Shown: one piece after another, positions 10,750 through 21,700 of the stretch
Numbering within the stretch: the stretch's first letter is position 1
Layout: each line of letters opens with the position of its first letter
Assembly: GCA_031769625.1 (NCBI GenBank)
Contig: JAUIMM010000740.1
Span: 672,001 to 736,000, forward strand
Direction: 5' to 3'
Length of the DNA stretch: 64,000 nucleotides
DNA from: Taudactylus pleione
Taxonomy: Eukaryota; Chordata; Amphibia; Anura; Myobatrachidae
The notes under the pieces: model-generated
What the model was told of the DNA's origin: nothing
What the model saw: only the letters and a program-made list of their open reading frames with translations
Database searches by the model: none
Translations under genes and position numbers: made by a program

Positions 10750-11104
10750 ATAATAAGGCTCCTTATGTTACACTACTGACCCCCACAAGTAGTGTTGCAC
10801 TCAGGTCCCCCTCTACACACACTTGCCTCATGTCATCTGTCAGTCTCCCCTCTCCCCTAGATTGTAAGCTCCTAGGAGCAGGGTCCTCCTCCACACTGTC
10901 TCACAGCCTCTTCTCTAGCACTTCTATGACAGCCTCCATCTTCCCAGCCGTATTGTATATGGAGAATTGTGTTGCTAATTGTTACTTGTGCTCTGTTTAT
11001 AAGTTGGTTACTGTACTGTAATGTTCTGTGTACCCTGTACTGTATGTACGGCGCTGCAGACCTCTTGTGGCGCCCCATAAATAAAATGTAATAATAATAA
11101 TATT
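10750..11104 (+). mobile_element. Non-LTR retroposon 3' tail ending in (TAA)n
   Basis: The sequence attgtaagctcctaggagcag, later tacggcgctgcagacctcttg, then cccataaataaaatgtaataataataat is the layout of a 3' end of a LINE or SINE family common in frogs: a conserved tail, an AATAAA-like signal and a TAA microsatellite. I cannot name the family from sequence alone. No open reverse transcriptase accompanies it. Confidence 0.6.
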
Positions 11105-11988
11105 TGGCATCTCAAATGCACGTACAATATGGTATCTGCGATGCAAGCATGCACCTGGTGCACTACAAGGACAGGCTTTTGGTGTGAAGATGCCCTTTCA
11201 ATGAAAGAATGTTTGTACTGTCATGTATTCCTGCCTGCTAAGCTGCTATGTACTACAGGCAGTATTTACATTCTGCAAATAGGATGCCTAAATGCCGCGC
11301 CTGGAGCAAAGATGTAAGGGATTTAGGTGAATACTTAACATATCCGTCACCTGGAGTTTGATTGCAGTTAAGTAATATATCAAAGGAGGGAACCATGTGC
11401 AATCTCTGCGAGACCGCTTCCCGTGCTGGTGCTTGAGTCTCCTGCACATATCTCCCTGAATACAGCTAGACTGTCCTTGTATTATAGTATGCGAAGGCGG
11501 CATAAGCATGAGAATATGTAATATTACTGGTGTTTTGCTATATGGCTGGCTATGACAGCCTTGTTGCTGGGCAGTTTATAGTGCTGGCTGGTCAGATGTT
11601 TGGTAGAGCCAATGACATTGTTTGAGGGAGTGGTCAGTTTATCAGTATATATGGGCTCATTTGCTTGATGACAGCCTCTTTGGTGATGAATTTTGTTGTC
11701 TCACACTAACCTTTTCTTTCCCAAATAGGGGAGGCGCAGCATGGCAGGAGTACGCTGCAGCTCAGTGGCTTTATGTGGTGTAAGATACATTTGAGGGGGC
11801 ACTTGCCCTTGATGAACCTGGCAAATTTGTCCTTCTCCATGGGGGGGGACCCGGGCGCTTTTCAGTGGGTAAGTGCCTCAGATTGGCCGAGAGTGGAAGT
11901 GAGACACTCGCATCGTTAGTGCATCTTGAGGGGGGATGTGTCAGTCATTCCCCGAGTATTTGAGTGAGGTGAAAGCTAGAACTGAGGC
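11105..11988. other. Unassigned sequence
   Basis: No coding signal or recognised repeat. A TATA-like tatatatgg lies near 11645, and 11700-11985 together with the sequence after the MITE (12529-12600, containing ataaataaaagc) could be one interrupted LTR-like or retroposon sequence. I could not establish this. Confidence 0.4.
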
Positions 11989-12528
11989 CCTGATTCAGAG
12001 CTGGATGCTCTGACAGAGAGCTTACTCTGAATCTGGGAGTTTTTTTTTTTTTTTGTGCGGCCTCCTGGCCGCTCGCATAGCTGTGCGTGACCACCCACAG
12101 CAATTGTGAGCAGCCAGGATGATGTTGCGATGGTCAAGACCATCGCGACCATCGGGCTTGTGACGAGACCCTTGTGGTAGAGTCTCGTGGCCGCAAGTCC
12201 CAGAAAGCTTCTGGCTCTAATAGAGCCGGAAGCTCTCCCACTGACATCACTTGTGATGTCAGTGGGGCCACCCACAAACAGCAAGCATTCGCAAGAGAAC
12301 GCCTCTGTTTGTGAAGCCACCCCCCGGCCATGCCTACCAAACGGGGCGAGCTGTCACTCACCATCGACAGCTCGCTCCCTTAGTGCGAGACCCGGAGCGA
12401 CGGACACACGTCGCTTCCCAGGTCTCATGCATGCGCACGACGGAGCCAGCTCCGTCGTTCGCATGCCCAGTGGGCAAACATCGACCCGGTTGCAAGTGCT
12501 CAGCGCTTGCGACCAGGTCTGAATCAGG
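11989..12528. mobile_element. Palindrome-rich MITE, TIR CCTGATTCAGA
   Basis: It starts with cctgattcaga and ends with the exact inverse tctgaatcagg. Inside are several hairpins: cactgacatcacttgtgatgtc (about 12238), gaccatcgcgaccatcg near 12140, agcgacggacacacgtcgct near 12395 and acgacggagccagctccgtc near 12437, plus a run of T at 12039-12054. Short length, no transposase and dense palindromes fit a MITE. The target duplication is unclear. Confidence 0.7.
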
Positions 12529-13134
12529 CCCTGAGTCTGCAGCATCTCTTGCCCCCCTGGTTAGGTTAATTAATTATAAATAAAAGCTCTTGTTGTCTGT
12601 GTCGTTATTTATTAGTTTAATTATGTAAGCTATAAAAGGTTGCTAAGGGTTTGAAGCAATAAACCAATGTATTGTCTTATAAGTTCCTTGACCATCAGCA
12701 GCGTCAGTACGTGCCCATACGCCAGGAGTCTGCTAACATGAAGTTGTAGTGTGTTAGGCTGCATATTGTATAATACCTGATTTGTATTCATTAGAATAAC
12801 TGATGTTTTTCTGTTTCCTGGAGATATATAAAGTTCAGGACTGAGCATCAGTTATCTTCCTCTAACAGCTGTTACTCTATAAATGCTTTTAATGTCTTCG
12901 GTTTATGTGACTTTTTCATCCAGTAAATATCTTTCTGCAGTCCTGAAGCTGGATTAAGCTGGTGTCTATTATTGTGCAGTTCTCTCAGCAGGTTGTATAC
13001 CTTCCACTGCCTGTATACAGTATATAAACAAGGTGACAGCGCCCCTTTCCATACATCTCAGTTGAAAGAGTCAATTCACAGACGCATGTTTGCAAAGCGA
13101 GAGCTGGATATTTTAGTGCCCTGGGCAAGTAACA
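12529..13134. other. Unassigned AT-rich sequence
   Basis: No gene or recognised element. It includes ataaataaaagctctt at 12576, which resembles a poly(A) region, and ordinary AT-rich sequence up to the minisatellite. Confidence 0.4.
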
Positions 13135-13995
13135 GCACCATATAGCCACCCCTGTGAACACCATGAGCCCTCCCCCATGAGAACCAGTGACCCCCACCTC
13201 CTGTGCACACCAGTGATCCCCCATGAGCACCAGTGAGCCTTCCCCCCATGAGCACCAGTGACCCCCATCCCCTGTGCACACCAGCAATCCCCCCATGAGC
13301 ACCAGTGAGCCCCCCTATGAGCACCAGTTAGCCAACCCATGAGCACCAGTTAGCCCCCCATGAGCACCAGTGAGCCCCCTCCCCTGAGAGCACCAGTTAG
13401 CCCCCCATGAGCACCAGTTAGCTCCCCCATGAGCACCAATGAGTCCCCCCTGTGAGCACCAGTGAGCCCACTCCCCTGAGAGCACCAGTTAGCCCCCCAT
13501 GAGCACCAGTGAGCCCTCTCCCCTGAGAGCACCAGTTAGCCCCCCCATGAGCACCAGTGAGCCCCCTGATGAACACCAGTGAGCCCCCCCATGAGCACCA
13601 GTGAGCCCCCTCCCCTGAGAGTACCAGTGAGCCCCCCCTGTGAGTACCAGTGCACTGAGACAAATTGGGTAAAGGCTTTATTTGTTCTTCGAAGGTTCTG
13701 CTCATAGGGGGCACATAGAAGCAGCAGTGACCCTCACCCCCTGTGCACACCAGTGATCACCCTATGAGCACAAATGAGCCCTCCCCCCATGAGATCCAGT
13801 GACCCCCACCCCCTGTGCATGCCAATGATCCCCCCATGGTCACCAGTTAGCCACCCCATGAGCACCAGTTAGCCACCCCATGAGCACCAGTTAGCTCCCC
13901 CAATGAGCACCAGTGAGTCCCCCCTGTGAGCACCAGTGAGCCCACTCCCCTGAGAGAGCCAGTTTGCCCCCCCCCTGTGAGCACCAGTGCACTAA
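13135..13995. repeat. C-rich minisatellite, about 21-25 bp unit with a longer period
   Basis: The unit ccatgagcaccagtgagcccc repeats with indels. A non-repeat block containing agtgcactgagacaaatt and aggctttatt (13650-13735) recurs after about 350 bp (13985-14060), both times leading into gggggcacatagaagcag. A longer repeat has therefore been duplicated with its internal minisatellite. Minus-strand open frames here follow the repeat. Confidence 0.88.
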
Positions 13996-15475
13996 GACAA
14001 ATCAGGTGAAGGCTTTATTCATTGTTCCAAGGTGAACCTCAGTTTAGGGGGCACATAGAAGCAGTGGCGGGCTGGGCCGTGGGGCAGGGTGCCATCTTCC
14101 CCCCGGGCCGGTACAATCATGCATCACTAGGGCTGCCACTGCGAACATACACCAGTGACAGCCAGCAAGGTTCCTGTGTCTTCCTTCCGGCTGTCAGTGT
14201 CAGGCTGCGGCAGTGCAGCTACAATGAGGAGGGGCCAGCAGACACGGAGGCACTGGGCTTACTACGGGGTGGTCCTCTGGAGGTATATGTGTGCCTATTT
14301 GAATCTGCCAGAAGAAGGAAGGGGAGGTGGGCAGGGCCTTAGGGGACCACCTGCTGAGCCTAAAACATTGAGAGATCAGTGCTTTCAGAGAAGGGGTCGT
14401 GGTTTGGGCAGAGTGGCACTCGCTCCCACCACACCCCCAGTATGAAGGCACTGATCTCTCAATGTAATGCAGGATCAGCAGGTGATCTCCCCCCCTGTGT
14501 GTTCTGTCTTAGGGAAGGGTGGATCTATGTGTGGATGAAGCACTGTGTGAGGGAGGGGGAGTGGTGGACAACTGTGTGTGGTCCTGAGTGATTGGGAAGA
14601 GTGTGTGAGGGGAGATCTGAGTAAGGGGAAAGATCTTTGTGAGGTGGGGGATCTCTATGGGTGCAGCACTGTGTGTGAGGAAGTGACTCAGTGATTGTGA
14701 AGAGCTGTGTGTGTGGGGGGAAGGGGAGTCTGGGAGGTGGAGGCTGTGTGTGTTGGGGAGCTGAGTAAGTTGGTAGAGACCTGTATGGGTCATATGTATT
14801 CAGGAAGTCAGTGGTTGAAATGCCAACTGCCGGCTTCCCGACTGTGAAATCCCAGCATGGGACTAATGATAGGCATCCTATCATGCCTATCATCAGCCCC
14901 ACGCCGAACTCCCAATGCCCGGCATACCGAATGTAGGTGGGCTGGTCATTGGGACCTGTTAGCCATGGAGGGATTAGGTAGGGACTCACGGGGGGACAGG
15001 GTCAGGCACCCCCCCTGGATGATTGGGATTTGGTTAGGGTAATGGGGGTAAGGTATATACAAATATATCACCACATAAGTTCTCAGGCACTAGATGGTGT
15101 ATTGCTGGTCTGTTGATGTCCTGGTTTCTTCTCTTGAGTATATAGTTTAACCCAGAAATAAAAGAACATAGATCTCCTCCATCCCCAAAACCTGCAACAG
15201 TCTGACAATATCGTAAGGTTGGCCAGCAGGTTCGGGGGATGAGTGATGTCGTTAACGACCAGCGGGAGTGCTCATTGTTAGTGGGATCATTCATGATATT
15301 ATTCAGTGTGTGCTCAATGTTGATAATGACATTGAGGACACCTCTGCCGTGGACACACTAAATTATATTCCTCATGGAGCAAATCGTTTAGTGGATATGT
15401 GCCTTTAGTAAGTTACACATTATGACAACCACTAGAGCTCCTCATTCTCTTTCCTTTCAGTCCAAGAGAGTTATA
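13996..15475. other. Unassigned sequence with one strong inverted repeat and GT-rich tracts
   Basis: No gene is seen. Arms 14348-14387 and 14443-14484 (cattgagagatcagtgc and gcactgatctctcaatg plus outer cacctgctga/tcagcaggtg) form a long stem. 14500-14790 is rich in gtgtgtg and purines. 14850-14900 contains a second small palindrome (gataggcatcctatcatgcctatc). Confidence 0.6.
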
Positions 15476-16058
15476 GTACACAGAGAGGTACAGTACACTG
15501 AGAGGTACAGTACATAGAGAGGTACAGTACACAGAGAGGTACAGTACATAGAGAGGTACAGTACATAGAGAGGTACAGTACACAGAGAGTTACAGTACAC
15601 ATAGAGTTACAGTACACAGACAGTTACAGTACACAGAGAGTTACAGTACACAGAGAGGTACAGTACACAGAGAGGTACAGTACCTAGAGAGGTACAGTAC
15701 ACAGAGAGGTATAGTACATAGAGAGGTACAGTACACAGAGAGTTACAGTACACAGAGAGGTATAGTACACAGAGTTACAGTACATGAGAGTTACAGTACA
15801 CATACAGTTACAGTACACAAAGAGTTACAGTACACAGAGAGTTACAGTACACAGAGAGGTACAGGACATAGAAAGGTACAGTACATAGAGAGTTACAGTA
15901 CACAGAGAGGTACAGTACACAGAAAGTTACAGTACACAGAGAGGTACAGTACATAGAGAGTTACAGTACACAGAGAGGTACAGTACATAGAAAGGTACAG
16001 TACATAGAGAGTTACAGTACACAGAGGGGTACAGTACATAGAGAGGTACAGTACATAG
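15476..16058. repeat. Minisatellite, 17-bp unit
   Basis: About 34 copies of agtacacagagaggtac and variants (cagagagttac, catagagaggtac). The recurring gtacagtac is nearly palindromic. Minus-strand open frames are repeat translation only. Confidence 0.92.
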
Positions 16059-16169
16059 TGCCTCATCTGCATAAAGACAATATCAGCAATTGGTACAGCT
16101 CTTCCTGGGGCCATTACAACACTCTATAAGGACAGTCAGACAATAAAATATTATATGCAGCTTTCAGCG

Positions 16170-16400
16170 CTACAGTAGGTGTTTTTGTTTCATTATTATA
16201 TTTTCTCCACTCCAATTCAATGCCAAATATGTCATATATATATATGTTTGTGTCCTTTGGTGTGCATAGGTTCTGGCGAAGGGGCTGAGGCCCTGAAACG
16301 TGACGTAGACCGACCTTGCTATGTGGTTACAATTAAATTCTGTTGGAAGGTATCCTGCGAGTGCCGATCTTCTTTTTGGATGGGTATATATATATATATA
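16170..16400 (+). mobile_element. Penelope-like element terminal fragment with hammerhead-like core
   Basis: There is no ORF. The hammerhead-like motif at 16263-16315 is followed by attaaattctgttggaaggt and gtgccgatcttctttttgga, then a (TA)n run (16384-16403). A short ribozyme-like motif, then a gagtgccg tail and a microsatellite, is typical of Penelope-like terminal sequences in amphibians. Family assignment is by recognition only. Confidence 0.5.
16263..16315 (+). ncRNA. Hammerhead-ribozyme-like motif (one core base altered)
   Basis: Visible parts in order: helix I strand ggtt (16269-16272), core ctggcga (16273-16279; the consensus is ctgANga), helix II aggg...ccct (16280-16283 with 16291-16294), core gaaa (16295-16298), a minimal helix III cg..cg, ta, then gacc (16307-16310) able to close helix I. 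The A-to-G change in the first core box should impair cleavage. Confidence 0.45.
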
Positions 16401-16566
16401 TATAAAATCCAAAATGGTCCGGCACTCATGTATAGTAATAAACTTCGCCCGGTGCCATCACATATAACAATAAATAGGCATATCACAAGGAGCGGCACTC
16501 AGGGCATATTCACAAAGTATACGCAGACACAAAGAGCGTTATTCAACGTTTCAATCTTAAGTATCT
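16401..16566 (-). mobile_element. Second Penelope-type terminal fragment, opposite orientation
   Basis: In the minus sense it reads gattgaaacgttgaataacg ... gagtgccgctcc ... gagtgccggaccattttgga up to the (TA)n. This is the same layout (GAAAC box, then gagtgccg) as 16263-16383 but inverted, so two related ends face each other across the TA repeat. Confidence 0.45.
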
Positions 16567-17105
16567 ATTTCGGTACCTGTCATTTTTGCGATGACAGCTT
16601 TTCGGGAAATAGATACTTTTCCTGCCTACACTACATTATCGCATCTGGAAACAGTGCTGCGCATGCGCTGTTACATCTGTACAACCAGCGCATGCGCAGC
16701 ACTGCCTACAGATGCGGTAAGTTTTGTACCCCCCCGATCCCCCCCACCCCCCTCCGCTCACCTTCCCACCCCCCGACTTACCTGTCCGTGCAGCAGCCTC
16801 AGGCTCCGTCCTGCTGGTCTGTCATGTGTGCTCCCCAGCAGACCACAAGACAGATTAAAAAAAAAAAAACTTTTTTTTTTGTCTAAACTTTCTTGTGCTC
16901 TGCTGGGGAGCACACATGACAGACCAGCAGGACGGAGCCTGAGGACGGAGCAGAGCGCCGGAGGGACTCGTCGGGGGACCTGCACATGTGGATACAGGTA
17001 AGTTTCACCTGCTATTCGCCACCTCACAGTGGCGAATAGTAACTGCATCAAATTCCGAAAATTGATAATTTTCAGAATTTGATGAATACCATAATTTCCA
17101 CATCC
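16567..17105. mobile_element. Foldback (nested-palindrome) element, left part
   Basis: Consecutive hairpins: agtatctatttc/gaaatagatact (16567 and 16605), cagtgctgcgcatgcgctg with its inverse (about 16651-16707), a long palindrome with arms 16797-16852 and 16891-16944 around a poly(A)/poly(T) centre, ctattcgccac/gtggcgaatag (about 17011-17039) and catcaaattc/gaatttgatg (about 17046-17084). No coding capacity. This density of stems suggests a MITE or foldback element. Confidence 0.65.
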
Positions 17106-18168
17106 CCATACTAATGTACTAATGTACCCATACTAATGTACTAATGTACTCATACTAATGTACTAATGTACCCATACTAATGTACTACTGTACCCATACT
17201 AATGTACCCATACTAATGTACCCATACTAATGTACCTATAGTAATGTACTAATGTACTCATACTAATGTACTAATGTACCCATACTAATGTACTACTGTA
17301 CCCATACTAATGTACTAATGTACCTATTCTAATGTACCTATACTAATGTACTAATGTACCCATACTAATGTACTAATATACCCATACTAATGTACCTATA
17401 CTAATGTACTAATGTACCTATACTAATGTACTAATGTACCTATACTAATGTACTAATGTACTACTGTACCCATACTAATGTACTAATGTACCTATACTAA
17501 TGTACCTATACTAATGTACTAATGTACCCATACTAATGTACTAATATACCCATACTAATGTACCTATACTAATGTACTAATGTACCCATACTAATGTACT
17601 AATGTACCCATACTAATGTACCTATACTAATGTACTAATGTACCCATACTAATGTACCTATACTAATGTACTAATGTACCCATACTAATGTACTAATGTA
17701 CCCATACTAATGTACCTATACTAATGTACTAATGTACCCATACTAATGTACCTATACTAATGTACTAATGTACCCATACTAATGTACTAATGTACTAATG
17801 TACCTACCTATACTAATGTACTAATGTACCTATACTAATGTACTAATGTACCCATACTAATGTACTAATGTACCTATACTAATGTACTAATGTACCCATA
17901 CTAATGTACTAATGTCCCCATACTAATGTACTAATGTACTAATGTACTAATGTACCCATACTAATGTACTAATGTACTAATGTACTAATGTCCCCATACT
18001 AATGTACTAATGTACTAATGTCCCCATACTAATGTACTAATGTACCTATACTAATGTACTAATGTACCCATACTAATGTACTAATGTACCTATACTAATG
18101 TACTAATGTACCCATACTAATGTACTAATGTACTAATGTACTAATGTCCCCATACTAATGTACTAATA
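17106..18168. repeat. Minisatellite based on tactaatg
   Basis: About 1.06 kb made of tactaatg and cccatactaatgta modules in mixed order. The flanks are inverted copies (aatttccacatcccca before, tggggagtgtggaaatt after), so the array sits inside the hairpin of the surrounding foldback element. Confidence 0.92.
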
Positions 18169-18310
18169 TATGGGGAGTGTGGAAATTAACGCAGGGGGAC
18201 TTAGCAAGGAGATATCTGTGATATCTCCTGTGCTAAGTGGCTACATGAATACCAAAATAACGTTATTTAAGGAAAATGTCCTTAAAAACGTTATTTTAGT
18301 GTTGATGAAT
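18169..18310. mobile_element. Foldback element, right part
   Basis: Hairpins acttagcaaggagatatc with gatatctcctgtgctaagt (18199-18238) and aaaataacgtt with aacgttatttt (18253-18297). The sequence gatgaata occurs here (18304) and at the left part (17081), supporting a single element split by the minisatellite. Confidence 0.6.
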
Positions 18311-18765
18311 AGGCCCCTTAGGTCTCAATCTTGTCTTTTACTAAAATATATCTTGATATAACTAAATGTATTTCAGGGCTTTGGAGCAGTTTTTGTGAAA
18401 AACTACTGCAAACTATTTAATTTACATTTGTTTAATAAGCAGATTGCACTTATAGTACTTGTAATGGGAACATTTGTGATGTGTTTGAAATGTACTATGG
18501 GGAATTGGGAGCAAATACCAGGGGGGGGGGGCAGCTGTGATAAGTGGTATTAGCCGTTGTAGCCTATGAGTTACTCTGAGGGGTACTTACTGGGAAGGGG
18601 TTCTGTAGAGACCCTCCCCGGCAATGGCTGATGCACATGGGTGGTCAGTGGACTATGAATGCACAGTAGCTGCGTTACACAGAGTGCATGCAATAAAAAG
18701 CTACTAGTCACTACTAGGCCATACAGGGGGCATGTCTTGCGAGGGCTGCAGGTGGGTCAAGGTAG
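18311..18765. other. Unassigned sequence
   Basis: No gene or known repeat. A run of ten G is present near 18521-18530. Confidence 0.4.
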
Positions 18766-21700
18766 GAGTGCATGCTTGTCATGGGAGTGCTGAAGGCGTG
18801 TCATGGGAGCAGTGTAAGGCATGTTATGGGGGCTGCAGGTGGGTCACGGGAGGGATATAGGCATGTAATGGGGGGCTGCAGGTGTGTGATGGGGGGATGC
18901 AGGCATGTCATACAGGGCTGCAGGCATGTCAAGGGAGTGCTGCAGGCGTGTAATGCTGGGCTGCAGGCAGGTCATGGGAGGGCTATAGGTGTGTCACAGG
19001 GGGCTGCAGGCATGTCATGGGAGTGCTGCAGGCGTGTCATTGGGTTGCTGCAGGCATGTCATAGTGGTGCTGCAGGCGTGTCATTGGGGGGCTGCAGGCG
19101 TGTCATGGGGGGGCTGCAGGTTTGTCATGGGGGCCGCAGGCATGTCATGACGGGGCTGCAGGCGTGTCACGGGGGGGCAGCAGGTGTGTCATGGGGGGCT
19201 GCTGGTGTGTCATGGGGGTTGCAGGCATGTCATGGGGGGCTGCAGGTGGGTCATTGGAGGGATTTAGGCATGTATTGGGGGCTACAGGTGTGCCATGGTG
19301 GGCTGCAGGCATGTCATGGGGGGCTGCAGGTGTGTCATGGGGGGCTGCAGGCGTGTCATGGGGGGCTGCAGGCATATAATGGGGGGCTGCAGGCATATAA
19401 TGGGGGGCTGCAGGCATGTCATGTGGGGGCTTCAGGCATATCATGGGGGTCTATAGGTGTGTCATGGGAGGGCTGTAGGTGTCAAGGGGGGCTGCAGGCA
19501 TTTTATAGGGGGCTGTTGTGTCATGGGGCTGCAGGCATGTCATGGGGGCTGCAGGCATGTAATGGGGGGCTGCAGTCATTTCATAGGGGGCTGTTGTGTC
19601 ATGGGGGGCTGCAGGCATGTCATGGGGGGCTGCAGGCATGTCATGGGGGGCTGCAGGCATTTCATAGGGGGCTGGAATGTCATGGGGGGCTGCAGGAGTG
19701 TCATAGGAGTGCTGCAGGCATGTCATGGGAGTGCTGCATTCATGTCATGGGAGTGCTGAAGGCATGTCATGAGGGGCTGCATGTGTGTCTTGGGGGGCTG
19801 CAGGCGTGTCATGGGAGTGCTAAAGGCGTGTCATGGGGGGCTGCAGGCATGTAATGGGGGTCTGCAGGTGGGTCATGGGAGGGATGTAGGCATGTAGTGG
19901 GGGGCTGCAGGTGTGCCATGGTGGGCTGCAGGCAGGTCATGGGAGGGCCTCAGGCATGTCATGGGAGGCTGCAGGCATGTAATGGGGGGCTGCATGCATT
20001 TCATAGGGGGCTGGTGTGTCATGGGGGGCTGCAGGAGTGTCATTGGAGTGCTACAGGCATGTCATGGGGGGCTGCAGGTGGATCATGGGATGGATATAGG
20101 CATGAAGTGGGGGCCTGCAGGTTTGTGATGGGGTGCTGCAGGTGTGCCATGGTGGGCTGCAGGTGGGTCATGGGAGGGCTACAGGTGTGTCATGGGGGAC
20201 TGCAGGCATTTCATGGGGCTGCAGACATGTCATGGGGGGCTCCAGGCGTGTAATGGGGAGCTGCAGTCATTTCAAATGTGGCTACAGGCGTGTCATGGGA
20301 GTGCTGCAGCCATGTCATGGGGGGCTATAGGTGTGTCATGGGAGGGCTGCAGGCAGGTAATGGGAGGGCTGCAGGCATGTCATGTGGGGGCTGCAGGCAT
20401 GTCATGGGGGTCTATAGGTGTGTCATGGGAGGGCTGCAGGTGTGTCAAGGGGGGCTGCAGGCATGTCATGTGGGGGCTAAAGGCATGTCATGGGGGGCTG
20501 CAGATGTGTCATGGGGGGCTGCTGGTGTGTCATGGGGGGTCTGCAGGCATGTCATGGGAGTGCTGCAGGCATGTCATAGGAGTGCTGAAGGCATGTCATG
20601 GGGGGCTGCAGGCATGTCATGGGGGGCTGCAGGTGTGCCATGGTGGGCTGCAGGCAGGTCATGGGAGGGCTGCAGGTGTGTCACGGGGGGCTACAGGCAT
20701 GTCATGGTGGGCTGCAGGCATGTCATGTTGGGCTGCAGGCATTTCACAGGGGGCTGGTATGTCATGGGGGCTGCAGGAGTGTCATAGGAGTGCTGCAGGC
20801 ATGTCTTGGGAGTGCTGCATTCATGTCATGGGAGTGCTGCAGGCATGTCATGGGGGGCTGCATGTGTGTCATGGGGGGCTGCAGGCCTGTCATGGGAGTG
20901 CTGAAGGCGTGTCATAGGAGTGTTGCAGGCATGTCTTGGGGGCTGCAGACATGTAATGGGGGGCTGCAGGTGGGTCATGGGAGGGATGTAGTCATGTAGT
21001 GGGGGGCTGCAGGTGTGCCATGGTGGGCTGCAGGCAGGTCATGGGAGGGCCTCAGGCATGTCATGGGAGGCTGCAGGCATGTAATGGGGGGCTGCAGGCA
21101 TTTCATAGGGGGCTGGTGTGTCATGGGGGGCTGCAGAAGTGTCATGGGAGTGCTACAGGCATGTCATGGGGGGCTGCAGGTGGATCATGGGATGGATATA
21201 GGCATGTAGTGGGGGTCTGCAGGTTTGTGATGGGGTGCTGCAGGTGTGCCATGGTGGGCTGCAGGTGGGTCATGGTAGGGCTACAGGTGTGTCATGGGGA
21301 ACTGCAGGCATTTCATGGGGCTGCAGGCATGCCATGGGGGGCTCCAGGTGTGTAATGGGGAGCTGCAGTCATTTCATAGGTGGCTACAGGCGTGTCATGG
21401 GAGTGCTGCAACCATGTCATGGTGGGCTATTGGTGTGTCATGGGAGGGCTGCAGGTGTGTCATGGGGGGCTGCAGGCATGTCATGTGGGGGCTACAGGCG
21501 TGTCATGGGGGGGCTGCAGATGTGTCATTGGGTGCTGCTGGTGTGTCATGGGGGGTCTGCAGGCATGTCATTTGAGTGCTGCAGGCAGGTCATAGGAGGG
21601 CTGTAGGTGTGTCACGGGGGGGCTGCAGGCATGTCATGGGGGGCTGCAGGCATTTCATAGGGGGCTGGTATGTCATGGGGGCTGCAGGAGTGTCATAGGA

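Noticed and set aside
14064..14160. hAT-type terminus (cagtggcgg) at 14064
   Set aside because: No inverse partner or 8-bp duplication was found.
16179..16886. 235-codon plus-strand open frame
   Set aside because: It spans Penelope-type termini, a TA repeat and the foldback palindromes. It has no domain and is chance.
17106..18168. Array of branch-point-like tactaat as a splicing element
   Set aside because: The match to the loose branch-point consensus is too weak and common to mean anything in a simple repeat.
18772..19854. 360-codon open frame on the plus strand
   Set aside because: It is translation of the 21-bp minisatellite. The same array is open in other frames and strands, and no domain is present.
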